DNA from: Alentia gelatinosa | Taxonomy: Eukaryota; Annelida; Polychaeta; Phyllodocida; Polynoidae | NCBI GenBank assembly: GCA_950022655.1 | Contig: OX465589.1 | Location: 24,729,626 to 24,793,625, forward strand | Reading direction: 5' to 3' | Length of the DNA stretch: 64,000 nt | Shown here: one piece after another, positions 44,680 through 55,460 of the stretch | Layout of the letters: every line of letters begins with the position of its first letter | Position numbering within the stretch: the stretch's first letter is position 1 | Made by a program: the position numbers and the translations under genes | Notes under the pieces: generated by a model | What the model was told of the DNA's origin: nothing | What the model saw: only the letters and a program-made list of their open reading frames with translations | Database searches by the model: none

Positions 44680-44880
44680 TGAACAGGTGAATTGACCTGT
44701 CAGCAGAACTGTCACCCCAGGCTGACACAAGGCCGCCTCCTGACAGGTAAATTAGCTCCTGTGTGCCAGTCATGCAACACCCCTTTTCACGAGTGTAGAA
44801 CGTCTCATATTACACTGTCAGATCACAAGGAAATGCAGGGGGAAATTCCTGAGAAATCCAAAAAACAGTGAGCAGTGTTT
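44680..44880 (+). pseudogene. LINE C-terminal zinc-like segment
   Basis: The plus frame has RLTQGRLLTGKLAPVCQSCN TP. After a one-base shift it continues VERLILHCQITRKCR. This fits the RxTH..LL....P.C..C..P...H.L..C pattern at the C-terminus of many LINE ORF2 proteins. Decayed; short. Confidence 0.55.
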
Positions 44881-45087
44881 CCACAGCACAAGTAAAAGTG
44901 ATCTTTAGTTCTTTCGGGAAAACCAAGAATATGGAAATGATATGAATAAATATCCTTCCCTGGTATCTCAAGGTGATAGCCTCATATGTGTAGGGTATAG
45001 CTAGAAACGCTAGATTCGGAGAAAGTCTGGTAAGACGTAATTGCCATCATCGGATTTTAAATCAACCTTCTGAAACCAAAGGTCTGT

Positions 45088-45160
45088 ATTGACTACCAAG
45101 TCATATCAGAATCAGGCACAATAAAACTGCGGATCACACAGGAAAAAATGTATTATGCAG
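45088..45160 (+). pseudogene. LINE RNase H terminal motif
   Basis: The plus frame reads LPSHIRIRHNKTADHTGKN; the codon before it is TGA where the family usually has Trp. WxPSHxGIxGNexAD is the conserved last block of LINE RNase H. It lies 3' of the C-terminal segment at 44680-44880, the reverse of the normal order, so two copies or a rearrangement are implied. Confidence 0.55.
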
Positions 45161-45192
45161 AACAGTGGAGCCCATATGGTTCCACATACCGA

Positions 45193-45484
45193 CTTTTATC
45201 TCACCCCAGATATTTTTTCTCCATAGACTTAACATTGGGAACTCGTTTCTAATGCCCATTAGATATTTATGAAAAATATCCAATGGGGGATAATGTTACA
45301 AATGTTAGCCCATTAGTCAATATTAAGGGTGAGATAAATTCAGAAACCCATTCAAGTTTAGGGTCAGAGCTCGATCCCATCTCATTTGAATCACGTATTA
45401 ATTCACTCGGCTTCGCCTTGTGAATTAATACGTGATTCAAACTCGATGGGATACAGGCTCAGACCCTAAACTTTCATGGGTTTC
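45193..45484. repeat. Double-hairpin foldback element, copy 4 (reverse order)
   Basis: TTTATCTCACCCC to GGGTGAGATAA (45193-45336) with CATAGACTTAACATTGGG. The hairpin follows at 45340-45484, with arms AAACCCATTCAAGTTTAGGG and CCTAAACTTTCATGGGTTT, inner CACGTATTAATTCACTCGG and apex CTTCGCCTTGTGAATTAA. Very similar to copy 3. Confidence 0.78.
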
Positions 45485-45744
45485 CTCTATAGAAACCAAT
45501 GGCTAAGGGAACATATGATTTTCTATAAGATATAAATTAAGAAGATTGAGATGTTTGGGATCAACTAGGCAGCATACGCTGTTATTCCAACAGGATATGA
45601 AAATATTTTAAAGTAAACCGAAGTCTATTGAAGAAATTGGACCTTAAACTAATCAAATAAACAAACAAACTCGCTAGATCCCTGACCCAAATGTTAAAGG
45701 CTGTGTTTGATACTGGGTGGCCAGTGTCAATAAAATTGACCAGT

Positions 45745-46535
45745 GGGGTTAGACTGGCTCCAGTCCCTGCATCCTATGTCTACTCTCCTCGCTGGGATAC
45801 AGGGACTGGTACAATCCGTGGTGGTGCTAGATTTCTGGCGCTGTATAGCACCAGTATTTCCAACACTCTCAATACAGATATCATGGCTACTGGTAAGATA
45901 TTTGATGGGATGTTGATACCCTCTCACTTTGATCTTAATCGGGTCACAGTCAGGAGTAGGCTAAATTTATTGCTATGACAACACAGGCGACCAGAGAACT
46001 GAAGGAGGGGGAGAGGGAGGGATAGGAGGAAGTATAGGGTTACAGGGAGTGGCTTTGGGCCATAACCAGGAGATTCTGTTCGTAGTGGACAAGTCTTTGA
46101 TTCATGGGCCAGTCAGAGAAGGATACATACCATAATGACAAACAAGCAGCTGTGGACGAGAAAAATTTATTCAAATTTCCAAATGTGGAAAAATAGTTAT
46201 TAGGTATACAACGGTATACATCATGAAATACAGTACACAAAGGTATACAGTGATTAATAGTTCATCAAAGACAAAGTACTATGTGAATAGTAACCCTGAA
46301 ACATGTAGGGTGGGAGGGAGGTAAAAAGTTTGTTGAAAGTTCAAACGACGGGAGCGAAGTCACGTGATATGACGTCATGCGTTTAATAGACTCAATGTCC
46401 GGTAGATGTCTCTGAGTAAATCTCCCGCGCTTAGCATGACAGCTGCTGAATCCATTATCCTTCACACGTTCGTCATAATGAACTTTATTCTGATTGTGAT
46501 TAATCATTTAATGAATATTCATAATCAAAGACTAC
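45745..46535 (+). repeat. Group 5 repeat, copy 2, interrupted
   Basis: Matches 36358-36767 through TACATACCATAATGACA (near 46140). It resumes at about 46475 with ATGAACTTTATTCTGATTGT, giving an unrelated insert of roughly 330 bp. Confidence 0.72.
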
Positions 46536-47500
46536 AGTGGGGTGTTCTTGTCCTTGCACTTCCGTCAGGCAGCACGCTAATGTTGGGCGTAGGGCCCACT
46601 GCCACAAGCAAGCACGGCGTCAGTTATACATTTTTATATCTATTTTATCCCACAATATGTGAATATGTCTATACAATGAGGCTGGTCTATGGAAAGATTC
46701 AGCAATACTTCCTGGACGATCAGCAGTAGCTGAGAGATTGAAAAATGTTTAAGCCGATCATATTCGGGGAAAAAATCATCTCTATTTGAAGAACTAATTA
46801 GCCAGTGTTATATTCCAGGGGAAAAAACCCTCACTGGACGCTGAACTGTAGCTAAGAGAACTAATTAGTCAGTGGAGACAGACATTCCACATATATTCTA
46901 CTCGGGGTAAAGGCGATACATAAAATGAGATTCTTTGATGTCAGGCAATAGTTTCCATTTTGCGATTTAATTAACTTCAACGTTAGAATAATATAGCTCT
47001 GACAGCCCGAGGCTCGACATACTGCTCTAATACCTGCTTGCCTGTTATTTTTTTCTGGTAGATTTGGCACCAACGTGATGTGACCCTGACCGCTGTAACA
47101 GCTTAAAACACCGTCAAGTCACTCAACGCGCGAGCCAATCTAGGGTAGAATTGACGGGAATCACGATCCGAGGGCTAAAGAGCGCGTGACATGTCATGTG
47201 GACGGGCGTCTCGCTTCTTGTTTTAAGAAAATGTCGGGTGTCTTAGTACGGTGATTTTAAAAAAAACCAAACTTTTCACCTCCCGTCTTATAACATCATT
47301 TTTATCACTACATTTTAGGGTTAGTAATGAGGTTCAAAGTGGTGGAACCTTCACCGGTAGAGCTAAAATACTGAACACTGCCTAGTACATTCTTTACTGG
47401 ATTCGTGTCGTTATACATTGAGCTGACCTATGGGATTCATAGAAAAAAGAAACAAAAAACCACCCAATTAAACCATTTAGCCCATGATTGTAAAAGTACA
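46536..47500. other. No gene seen
   Basis: AT-rich, only short frames and no repeated block that I recognise. Confidence 0.25.
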
Positions 47501-47976
47501 GGGGCCTGTTTTTCAGGCAGCGACGTCTTTATTTGTAGTGATCACAAAAGAGTGACCAGTTGGCTGACCAAACCAGTGATCATGACCAAAAAGTGTTCCT
47601 CAGATCCAGTCACTGATCAGCTGTTATGATCACTGTTGGTCCAAGGCCCATTCCAAAACAAAAGCATGTCTCACATGTATATTACTCAACAGAAAATTGT
47701 GAAATTTGGGAATTAGATAACACAGATATAGATGATTCATCGCAGTAAATATTGTTTTATTTGATACAGTGGAAGTGTATAAAATGAAATATGCCACCAT
47801 TTGGGCTAAATGGTCACCAACTGGTCACAACTCTGGAACCCAAAACAGTGACCACGATAGTTTACCCCTCTAAATAGTCCAACATGTTATGACAACTTAT
47901 CTCTGGAACCCAAAGGTCTCCAAACGGTCACTAACTGGTCACTATAGGAAATGGTCACGACTAAAAAACAGGCCCC
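47501..47976. repeat. GGGGCCTG-tip MITE (group 2), copy 3, compact full copy
   Basis: Tips GGGGCCTGTTTTTCAGGC and, inverted, GTCACGACTAAAAAACAGGC. 476 bp, no ORF. It is the uninterrupted counterpart of 39048-39804 in reverse orientation and so serves as the empty-site reference. Confidence 0.82.
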
Positions 47977-49006
47977 AGGATTACCAATATATTTCATCAA
48001 AAATGAAAATCATCTCTTTTCGAGAGTTTTCTTTGGATGGTCAAACTTATTTTCGTCTTTATAATGACTGGAATATTAAGTGTATTGTTCTTTTTGAATT
48101 CAGGCAGTATTTGACCTTTTTATATTGCTGTCGGTTATGTCTCATTTATAGTGTTTTGGAGCAAATAAGAAAGCAGTGGTAGCATTAATGTGGTAATATC
48201 TTATCGATATGAATAATGATAGCGACCAATTTGAGGGGTAATAGGTCTTGGTCACTGTTTTGTGTTCCCGAGTTTTGACCATTTGCTGACCAAAGGTGCA
48301 TAGCTTAATTTGTATGGGAAGTAAGTGAAATCCGCATTCCGGTACGAGTGACAGCAGGGAAGTCCTGGGCCCTGTTTTTTAGTGACGACCATCGTTACGG
48401 GCGACATGTTTTTGCTGTCAGTGTACTATAGTCGCGATAGTTTAGGGGGTCGGGTAATTGTCGCTGGTCTAAGAGACTTAGGGTGGTCTGAGGTGTGCCA
48501 TAGTCCGGACAAAGAGAGGCGGGAAACCGTTTTGACCAATGAAAAGATCTCTTCCATATTGGAATGCTTGTGGCAGGGTGCCAGTCCCATAGGGTTTAAG
48601 GCTGCTGCCATCTAGTGGCTATTTCCATGTTAGTTCCCACCTTGTGACCAGGTGGCCAATGGTGTGGATTTGGTCTTTTTTTGGAGTGTGGGGATTGTTT
48701 CTGTATCGTGCGGTGGATTCTATCCCGTTCTCGCCATACCAGCAGTTTCGATTGTAGTGAATCTCATTCAGGCTATTATTGGCTGATCATTTTGGGGGCC
48801 CAGGAGGGGTCTGGGGCAGATTGGCTACACCACACCTGTCGTAGGTGTTGGTTTTTTAGTATTACACCACCCACATTTTGTGTCACTGCGCCAACAATCG
48901 GGTCATGCTGAAAGCTTCTTAATAGATTATCCTCTGTGTCCTGTAAAAGACAGACGATCATAGGACGAGACTGAGGGCCAAAGTGTTTTTCTGTTTGGAG
49001 TGCTTT
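47977..49006. other. MITE fragments and unexplained DNA
   Basis: 48218-48295 is a group 2 fragment (GGTCTTGGTCACTGTTTTGT). 48366-48520 is a group 1 partial copy starting GGGCCCTGTTTTTTAGTGAC. 48540-49000 shows no repeat or coding motif I recognise. Confidence 0.45.
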
Positions 49007-49440
49007 GGGGGTTTTTCAGTGGAGACGATCTCAGGGGATATCAAGTGAAAACATCTCCACTTCGGTCTCAACTTAAGACCAGTTTATACTTGTCTCAACT
49101 TTATTATTCGATGCTTAAACTTAGTCTAATACGAAGATATTTAAAGCAAAGCGAACTAATAACCTGGCAAAGCTATTTACTGATTTTCAAATTATTCTTT
49201 TGCTTATTTTGACCATGAGAAACATTTGAAAAGGGAGTGAAAAAGTGCAGTCACTGCATCACTCGGGCCGCATATGAAATTCCTACTGGTATGCTCAAAA
49301 ACGGTCTCAACTTGAGATCGGTTCACAAAAGGTATCGCGAGGGACAACACTTTCCGCCATTGATCTCAAAGTCGGTCTCAGGATCTCGGATCGATCTTAG
49401 CGGATCCCAAGTTGAGATCCTCTCGACTGAAAACACCCCC
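49007..49440. repeat. Group 3 MITE, compact full copy
   Basis: Tips GGGGGTTTTTCAGTGGAGAC and, inverted, CTCTCGACTGAAAACACCCC. Subterminal GATCTC/GGTCTCAACTT words occur on both sides. No ORF. Confidence 0.75.
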
Positions 49441-49819
49441 CAGGACGCCTACTGACCGCTCCTTGCATGCAAAGCATGGTTCTAAAGTAAGGCAGAGATT
49501 GGAATACAGTTCCAAAACCCGCCACAGTTCATGCTTGCGAGCCAAGACTGGTTAACTACAAGGAGTAGTGGTGTGGAAAAAGTCAAGCTGAGGAAACCCG
49601 TCGTACACTAGGGTTGATAGGTTGATTGGAATGACAGTTTTACTAGCTTGTAACGAGCTGTGTGTGCAGCAGTACCGACGTTGCTCAAAGTTGCTAAAAG
49701 ATATTTAGAGCAAAGTGTGTCCTAGTGTAGCAACAATTGTTTAGAAGTTAAAATGTTGTCCAATGTGTCGGAACCAATGACATCTTTGGACATGTCGTAC
49801 AGGTATAATGGGTAGTTGC

Positions 49820-50240
49820 AATTCTTTTTTTCAGATGCTAAAATTTATTGAAATTAGGAAATATTTTGGGAGAATCTTTTTATATATTCCATGTACCTCT
49901 ATATTTCATAATCATCCTTTTGGTATTTCGATCATGAGAAATATTTTTCTAAACCACCATGTTTTACTTGACAAATGCGGGCACTGCACAACTCGGCTCC
50001 TTTTGCAAAACCTACTGCTGTGCATTCCCCAATCTGTATACATCGCTTATAACGATTGTCACGACTGAAAAACACCATGCGTATACTTCTATAGTTTTTC
50101 GCGGCGATCGCCTGTGGCGCACCACGACACCCTCTATAAAATGCCGGCCATCTTTTGTCGTACAAAATATCTTACATTCGCTGGACGATCTTAGCGTATC
50201 GTTGGCCGATCTTGTCATGACTGAAAAACAGTGCCCAGCG
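49820..50240. repeat. Group 1/3-related MITE pieces
   Basis: The core at 49830-50000 (TTCAGATGCTAAAATTTATT) recalls the core of 12584-13255. Tips GTCACGACTGAAAAACACC (ending near 50073) and GTCATGACTGAAAAACAGTG (ending near 50237) are two successive right ends, so at least two partial copies are joined. Confidence 0.55.
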
Positions 50241-50391
50241 AAACGCGAAAACGGAAACAAGTACAGTTAACAGGGGCGTCAGAACATTTTAAAAGTGGGG
50301 AGGGGGGGGAACTGAAATATTGCTGACTTTTTTCTTGGTATGAAGTCAGACTTTGACATTGGCCTGTTCTACTGGATTTACGTGAATCTGC

Positions 50392-51350
50392 GAAAAGTCT
50401 GTGAAAAATCAGGTCTTAGCTTTCATTGCACGCTATTAAAAAAGTCAGGCTTCAACATTTTTACATGGTGAAAAGTCAGGGCTTAGCCATCATTGCACGC
50501 TAAAAAGTCAGACATTTACAATTTTCCACGGTGAAAAGCCAGGGCTTAACCATCATTGCACGCTAAAAAGTCAGACATCTACAATTTCCCATGGTGAAAA
50601 GTCAGGACTTAGCCATCATTGCATGCTAAAAAGTCAGACATTTACAATTTTCCAAGGTGAAAAGTCAGGGCTTAGCCATCATTGCATGCTAACAAGTCAG
50701 CCATTTACAATTTTCCACGGTGAAAAGTCGGGGCTTAGCCATCATTGCATGCTAAGAAGTCAGCCATTTACAATTTTCCACGGTGAAAAGCCAGGGCTTA
50801 ACCATCATTGCACGCTAAAAAGTCAGACATTTACAATTTTCCACGGTGAAAAGCCAGGGCTTAACCATCATTGCACGCTAAAAAGTCAGACATCTACAAT
50901 TTCCCATGGTGAAAAGTCAGGACTTAGCCATCATTGCATGCTAAAAAGTCAGACATTTACAATTTTCCAAGGTGAAAAGTCAGGGCTTAGCCATCATTGC
51001 ATGCTAACAAGTCAGCCATTTACAATTTTCCACGGTGAAAAGTCGGGGCTTAGCCATCATTGCATGCTAAGAAGTCAGCCATTTACAATTTTCCACGGTG
51101 AAAAGCCAGGGCTTAACCATCATTGCACGCTAAAAAGTCAGACATTTACAATTTTCCAAGGTGAAAAGTCAGGGCTTAGCCATCATTGCATGCTAAGAAG
51201 TCAGACATTTACAATTTTCCACGGTGAAAAGTCAGGGCTTAGCCATCATTGCATGCTAAAAAGTCAGACATTTACATTTTCCCATTGTGAAAAGTCAGGT
51301 CTTAGCTATTGTTGCATGCTATAAAGTTAGACTTAACATTTTTCTATGCA
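50392..51350 (+). repeat. 63-bp minisatellite with 315-bp higher-order period
   Basis: About 15 units built on AAAAGTCAGACATTTACAAT, TTTCCACGGTGAAAAGTCAG, GGCTTAGCCATCATTGCATGC. Diagnostic variants recur at five-unit spacing: the CATCTACAATTTCCCATGG unit at about 50575 returns at about 50890, exactly 315 bp later. Because 63 is divisible by three, a 233-codon plus frame (50623-51324) stays open, encoding repeats like KSQTFTIFHGEKSGLSHHCM. Edge units are diverged. I treat the ORF as a by-product, not a gene. Confidence 0.92.
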
Positions 51351-51358
51351 TTTTTCAG

Positions 51359-51382
51359 CCCCCCCCCCCCCCCCCCCCCCCC
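51359..51382. repeat. Poly-C run
   Basis: 24 consecutive C bases directly after the minisatellite. Confidence 0.9.
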
Positions 51383-51394
51383 GCCCCTCCAGTA

Positions 51395-51782
51395 TACTGG
51401 CCACCAGAGCAAACATTTGCTATGAACAAAATTCAAACGCAAATATCTAAAGATCAGAGGGGCCGATCTTCCTAATATTTGGGGTGATTATAAGTTATAT
51501 GTCTCCCTAACTGGTGATAAAGTTTCATGGTTTAATTCCTACGGGAAGTGAAGTTCAGCATTCGGTACGACATGTCCAAAGTTGTCTTCGCCTGTGACAC
51601 TTTGGCCAATATTTTCACCTACGATACCCTACAATTGTTACTACTATAGCACACCTGTAACTGCCCTAAGTGTCGTAGGCTGATGACTGCTGGCTGATCC
51701 TCTAAGATCGTATGTCTATAGGACACTGATGCCTGAAACATGTCATTATAAATGATTGTCGTGACTAAAAAACAGGGCCCTG
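51395..51782 (+). repeat. Repeat A plus GGGCCC-tip MITE, composite copy
   Basis: Begins CTGGCCACCAGAGCAAACAT, passes GTGATTATAAGTTATATGTC and GGGAAGTGAAGTTCAGCATT, and ends GTCGTGACTAAAAAACAGGG. Same layout as 9733-10187. Confidence 0.72.
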
Positions 51783-51786
51783 GTCT

Positions 51787-52200
51787 GACGACTCAGGGCC
51801 TCAGCGCAGTCGATGTCAAGGTCGCCGCATAAATTAGATCACATGAGGGTAGAGCTACACTGACCACCAGAGCAGCATTTGCTATGACAAAATTAAAACG
51901 CCGATATGTTCGGGACGGTGCAGTCGAGTTTCTTCATATTTGGCACGATTATAGGTTTTATGTATACCTTACTTGTGTTAAAATTTCATCGCTTAAGTCC
52001 AACGGGAAGTGAAGTTGCGCATTCGGTACGACATGTCCAGAGTGGTCTTAAACTTACAACACTTATGGCCACTATTTCCGCTCCATTGGCCACCGAGTGC
52101 CGTGACTATAGCACACCTTTTAGCTCCCTAAGTGTCGTATCTTCACTAAGTGTCGTAACCACTCTATGATCGTATCTCTCTAGCACACTGACGGTAGATG
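51787..52200 (+). repeat. Second repeat A composite, right tip missing
   Basis: Starts near GACTCAGGGCCTCAGCGCAG and shares GTCAAGGTCGCCGCATAAAT with 60960-60990. It continues with TTGGCACGATTATAGG and GGGAAGTGAAGTTGCGCATT, then fades near 52200. Confidence 0.65.
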
Positions 52201-52689
52201 TATCTGTATACATGATGACTGTCCCCGATCACACTTTCCTCTTTTATAACATCGTAAATTACCCGGGATAAGATCAAAGAGAGCCGCCGGGAGCCGAGCT
52301 GGGGTGAGCCACGGGCCGCTGGTGTGGAATCATAGAAATTAATTCAAAGTCTGATAACTTCGGATCCAATTGAGATATCAAGAACGGTTTTCAGATCTAT
52401 CATTGCCTCTCTCTACCCTACAAATCGATATAAGGCACCTGTAAATCGGACTGAGTAATAGGTATTTAAACGGCCTGCTCAGAATCGGGAACAGTCGGTG
52501 AATGTGCGTACACCGAAATCTTAAGGTCGGGGAGAGTCGGTCATATCTAACATGGTAGTAATGCCCGACCCGTCGGGAAAAGCAATAAAATCGGGTCGAT
52601 GAAGTGCGTACATCGACCTGATTGACGCAGATTGTCACAGACCCGACGGATCCGTCGGGCAAAGGTAGAATCGGGCACAGCGGTCGGGT
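52201..52689. other. No gene seen
   Basis: Contains related strings GTGCGTACA(C/T)CGA and CCCGACGGATCCGTCGGGC (a 19-base palindrome-like hairpin near 52643). Otherwise unexplained. Confidence 0.3.
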
Positions 52690-52865
52690 CCGTGTCTTAT
52701 AGGCTTAAGGAGTCCCGTCGGAGGCGATGTAAGACTTGTGCGGCTGCAGAAGCTGCCGAGTCGAAAGCCGTAGCAGAAAAAGTGGCCTGCACTGAGAAGT
52801 TGCTCTCTGGTTCCTCCACCTCCTCTAAGAGGAAGAGTGGGGGGAAAGGGAAGCGCAAGGGGCAG
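52690..52865 (+). pseudogene. Lys/Ala-rich coding-like fragment, part 1
   Basis: The plus frame gives CKTCAAAEAAESKAVAEKVA then SSKRKSGGKGKRKG, stopped by the MITE tip at 52872. Its style resembles the linker of a gag or ORF1 protein. A second coding-like stretch occurs after the MITE debris at 54190. No domain recognised; speculative. Confidence 0.3.
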
Positions 52866-52871
52866 TCCAGA

Positions 52872-53080
52872 GCCCTGTTTTTTAGTCACAACAATCATTA
52901 TCGGCGACATATTTCAGCCATCAGGTCCTAAGAGCTAAGATCTTACAGGGGCTACAACTCTTAGTGGGACTAAAAGAGTTGGTGTCTAATCAAGCAGAAA
53001 ATGTTGTCAAAAGTGTCGTAGCCCTCAGACATCTATGGAAATGTCGTAGCGAAAGCGGAAATTCACTTTACATAAGAATT
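52872..53080 (-). repeat. Group 1 MITE partial copy
   Basis: Starts GCCCTGTTTTTTAGTCACAA then CGGCGACATATTTCAG. It continues to AGACATCTATGGAAATGTCG and GGAAATTCACTT. The right tip is missing. Confidence 0.65.
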
Positions 53081-53384
53081 AACCCTTTAACAGCAGGAAG
53101 ATGCCTCCAGGCATTCCCCTAGCTACGCCAGGAAGATGTCTCCAGGCATTCCCCTGGAAAACATAAGGTTGATGCAGTCTCAGAGTATTAGCCCAGATAT
53201 AGAAGGCCTATGTAGCTGGCAAAGGGTTATCGTAATGAGAAGAATATCATATTTGTGTTTGAATTTCAAATATTGGGTTACACAGACCCAGCAACAGTGG
53301 ACGCGGAAGGGCCGGCAAGGGGTGGAGGAGGGGGGGCTGTTGGTTAGCTGGTTCTCGCATGTGTACCGCTGGGGAATCAAAACG
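53081..53384. other. No gene seen; short direct repeat
   Basis: CAGGAAGATGCCTCCAGGCA and CAGGAAGATGTCTCCAGGCA stand side by side (53095-53155), each followed by TTCCCCT. Otherwise unremarkable. Confidence 0.35.
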
Positions 53385-54080
53385 CGAATATCGGCGGATC
53401 GGAGCGGCCATCTATTCATATTTGGGGTGATTATAGGTTATATGTTTCCTAAAGTTGTGTTAAAGTTTCATGGCTTAATTCCTTTGGAAAATGGGTGAAA
53501 ATCCTCTATACGCATATCATTTATATACAGTGAGTTAGACTTGTACTGTCTAAGTTTGATAGAACCTAAGAAGATTCTATACTTGTCATAACGGCTGACA
53601 CTTTTCGCGCCAATCTCTCGTGCCACCCTACAACATTGTCTATAGCACACCGGCCAACTGAAGTCTTAGAAATATGTCATAGAATGACTCTACGATCTTA
53701 GGCTTAAGACACTCACAAATAAAATTGAACATCACAGTAGGATACACAAGCTACCTGAGTGGTGCAGTGCCTGCATTTTTCAGATTTCCATACAAATGTT
53801 TTCCTGTCTTAATAACCATAGAAAAAGTATAAAATTTGGGATATAGGTATGTCAGATTATCAGTACCCTTCACTCTAAATTCTTTTTAATTTGAATAAGT
53901 TTTAGTACCTGAAAAAAAGTTATGACAAGTATCAGCTGGTCTCAGGTTGAGAACGTTTTTGAGATCATTTCACTTAAAATCCCTTGAGATTGTCTCAACT
54001 GAAAAACACCCAAACCCCCCCAAATGGTCGCATCTCAGTCTCAACTTGAGATTCCTTACAATTGTTTCAACTGAAAAACA
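53385..54080. repeat. Repeat A piece followed by group 1/3 MITE debris
   Basis: 53395-53500 is repeat A (CATATTTGGGGTGATTATAG). 53620-53700 resembles the GTCTATAGCACACCGGCCA section of group 1. 53760-53940 is the inverted core of 12584-13255. Group 3 right tips occur at about 53995-54015 (ACTGAAAAACACCC) and 54070 (ACTGAAAAACA). Confidence 0.6.
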
Positions 54081-54189
54081 TGTGCATTGCATCTTCGAGG
54101 GTTGCCATGGGGACAATGTGAAAACATCGCCCACCTATGCCACCGAAAGATTGTACGTGCGGCATCTTCTAGAGTTGCACCTCGCGGAG

Positions 54190-54495
54190 TTCCCATGGTT
54201 CCCTTGAAACGGCGGATCATGCTGTGGAGAAGCTGCATACAAAGTTGGCTTCGAGTGAAGCAAGGTCAGCTGCATCTGACTGGGCCCTGTAGGAGTATGA
54301 CTCTAAGTGTCATTCGGCGCTGGCGGAAGCCGCATGGATTAACCACCAACGTAGAAGGGGTAGGTACCTGAATTTTGAGAACACCCCGACACTGACAGTG
54401 GAGCAATTTGCTGGATTAACTCAGAGCTCTGCAGCGCAAGCCATGGATACACGAGCCAGCCAGGCTCCGATGAATCCGAGGCTAGTATCCCCGGT
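54190..54495 (+). pseudogene. Coding-like fragment, part 2
   Basis: The plus frame reads ETADHAVEKLHTKLASSEAR then SAASDWAL, an in-frame TAG, and EYDSKCHSALAEAAWINHQR, GRYLNFENTPTLTVEQFAG. Helical, charged content suggests a coiled-coil protein such as an element ORF1. It stops where the group 5 repeat begins. Function unknown. Confidence 0.35.
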
Positions 54496-54925
54496 AATAG
54501 ACTTGCTCAAGTCTTTGATTATGAACATTTATTAGATGATTAATTGAAATCAGAATAAAGTTCATTATAGTATGTATCCTTCTCTGACTGGCCCATGAAT
54601 CAAAGACTTGTCCACTCTGACCAGAATCTCCTGTTTATTACCCCAAGCCACTGTAACCTCCCCCTACCCGTACCCCCTCCCCTCCTCCAGTTCCCTGGCC
54701 GCCTGTGTTGTCATAGCAATAAATCTCGCCTGCCCCTGACTCTGTCTCGATTAAGATCAAAGTGAGAGGGTATCAATCTCCCAGCAGATATCCTGACCAG
54801 TAGCCAGACCTCTGCTTGGGGAGTGTGGCGCAAAATCGCGCCAGTCTACATGGCCGATTACGGATGAGACTAGTCCCTGTGTCACTCAGAAGGGGTGGAG
54901 GGGTAGGATACAGGGACTGAGGCCA
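54495..54925 (-). repeat. Group 5 repeat, copy 3
   Basis: Reverse complement of 36358-36767: GACTTGCTCAAGTCTTTGAT at the left, GACTGGCCCATGAATCAAAG, GAGAGGGTATCAATCTCCCA and CGGATGAGACTAGTCCCTGT at the right. Confidence 0.8.
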
Positions 54926-55117
54926 GGTTCACCTGCAGCAGCCGCCAGAGGCGACTCGGACTGTCAGGAGGGAGCCGGCACCTCAGGTCCAGGGCTCGCT
55001 TTCACCATACAGACCAAGTTTCCAGCCCCACTGTTATCACCCAATTCTACTGTTGAACTTGGGTATAACCTGCTGGGATTCCCGGGAGTAGGGGATGTAG
55101 ACCCAGCACAAGATCCA

Positions 55118-55460
55118 GGGGGCCGTTTCACTAGTAGGGGGGTCAAAGCGAGAGGTAGGACTGCAACAGTGGCACCAACAGTGGCACCAACAGTGTCAAG
55201 CCCAAATTCGCGTTTCATCAGTGGTCTCGCTGTTGAGGTGAGACCAACTCTCACTGTTGGCACAGGTCTCGCTATGCACATGCTTTTGACGTTCGAATTT
55301 ATTCGTCGACGGGCCGGGATGACGTGGAATTTGACCCCTTCCCATGGGAATTAAGCATTGAAACTTTAACAAGAGTTAGGTATACATAGAACCTATAATC
55401 ATACCACATATATAGACGAACGGCCGTATCGTTCCGAAGATATCGGGGTTTGAATTTTTC
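55118..55460. repeat. Group 4 MITE piece with repeat A
   Basis: GGGGGCCGTTTCACTAGTAG at 55118, followed by CAACAGTGGCACCAACAGTG units. Repeat A in minus orientation is at 55350-55460 (AACAAGAGTTAGGTATACAT). The opposing tip is not found. Confidence 0.6.

Noticed and set aside
50623..51324. 233-codon gene
   Set aside because: The frame exists only because the minisatellite unit length is a multiple of three; no start context or non-repeat sequence supports it.
50392..51350. CRISPR-like array
   Set aside because: The units are contiguous 63-bp tandem repeats with no unique spacers, in a eukaryotic context with a higher-order period; this is a minisatellite.
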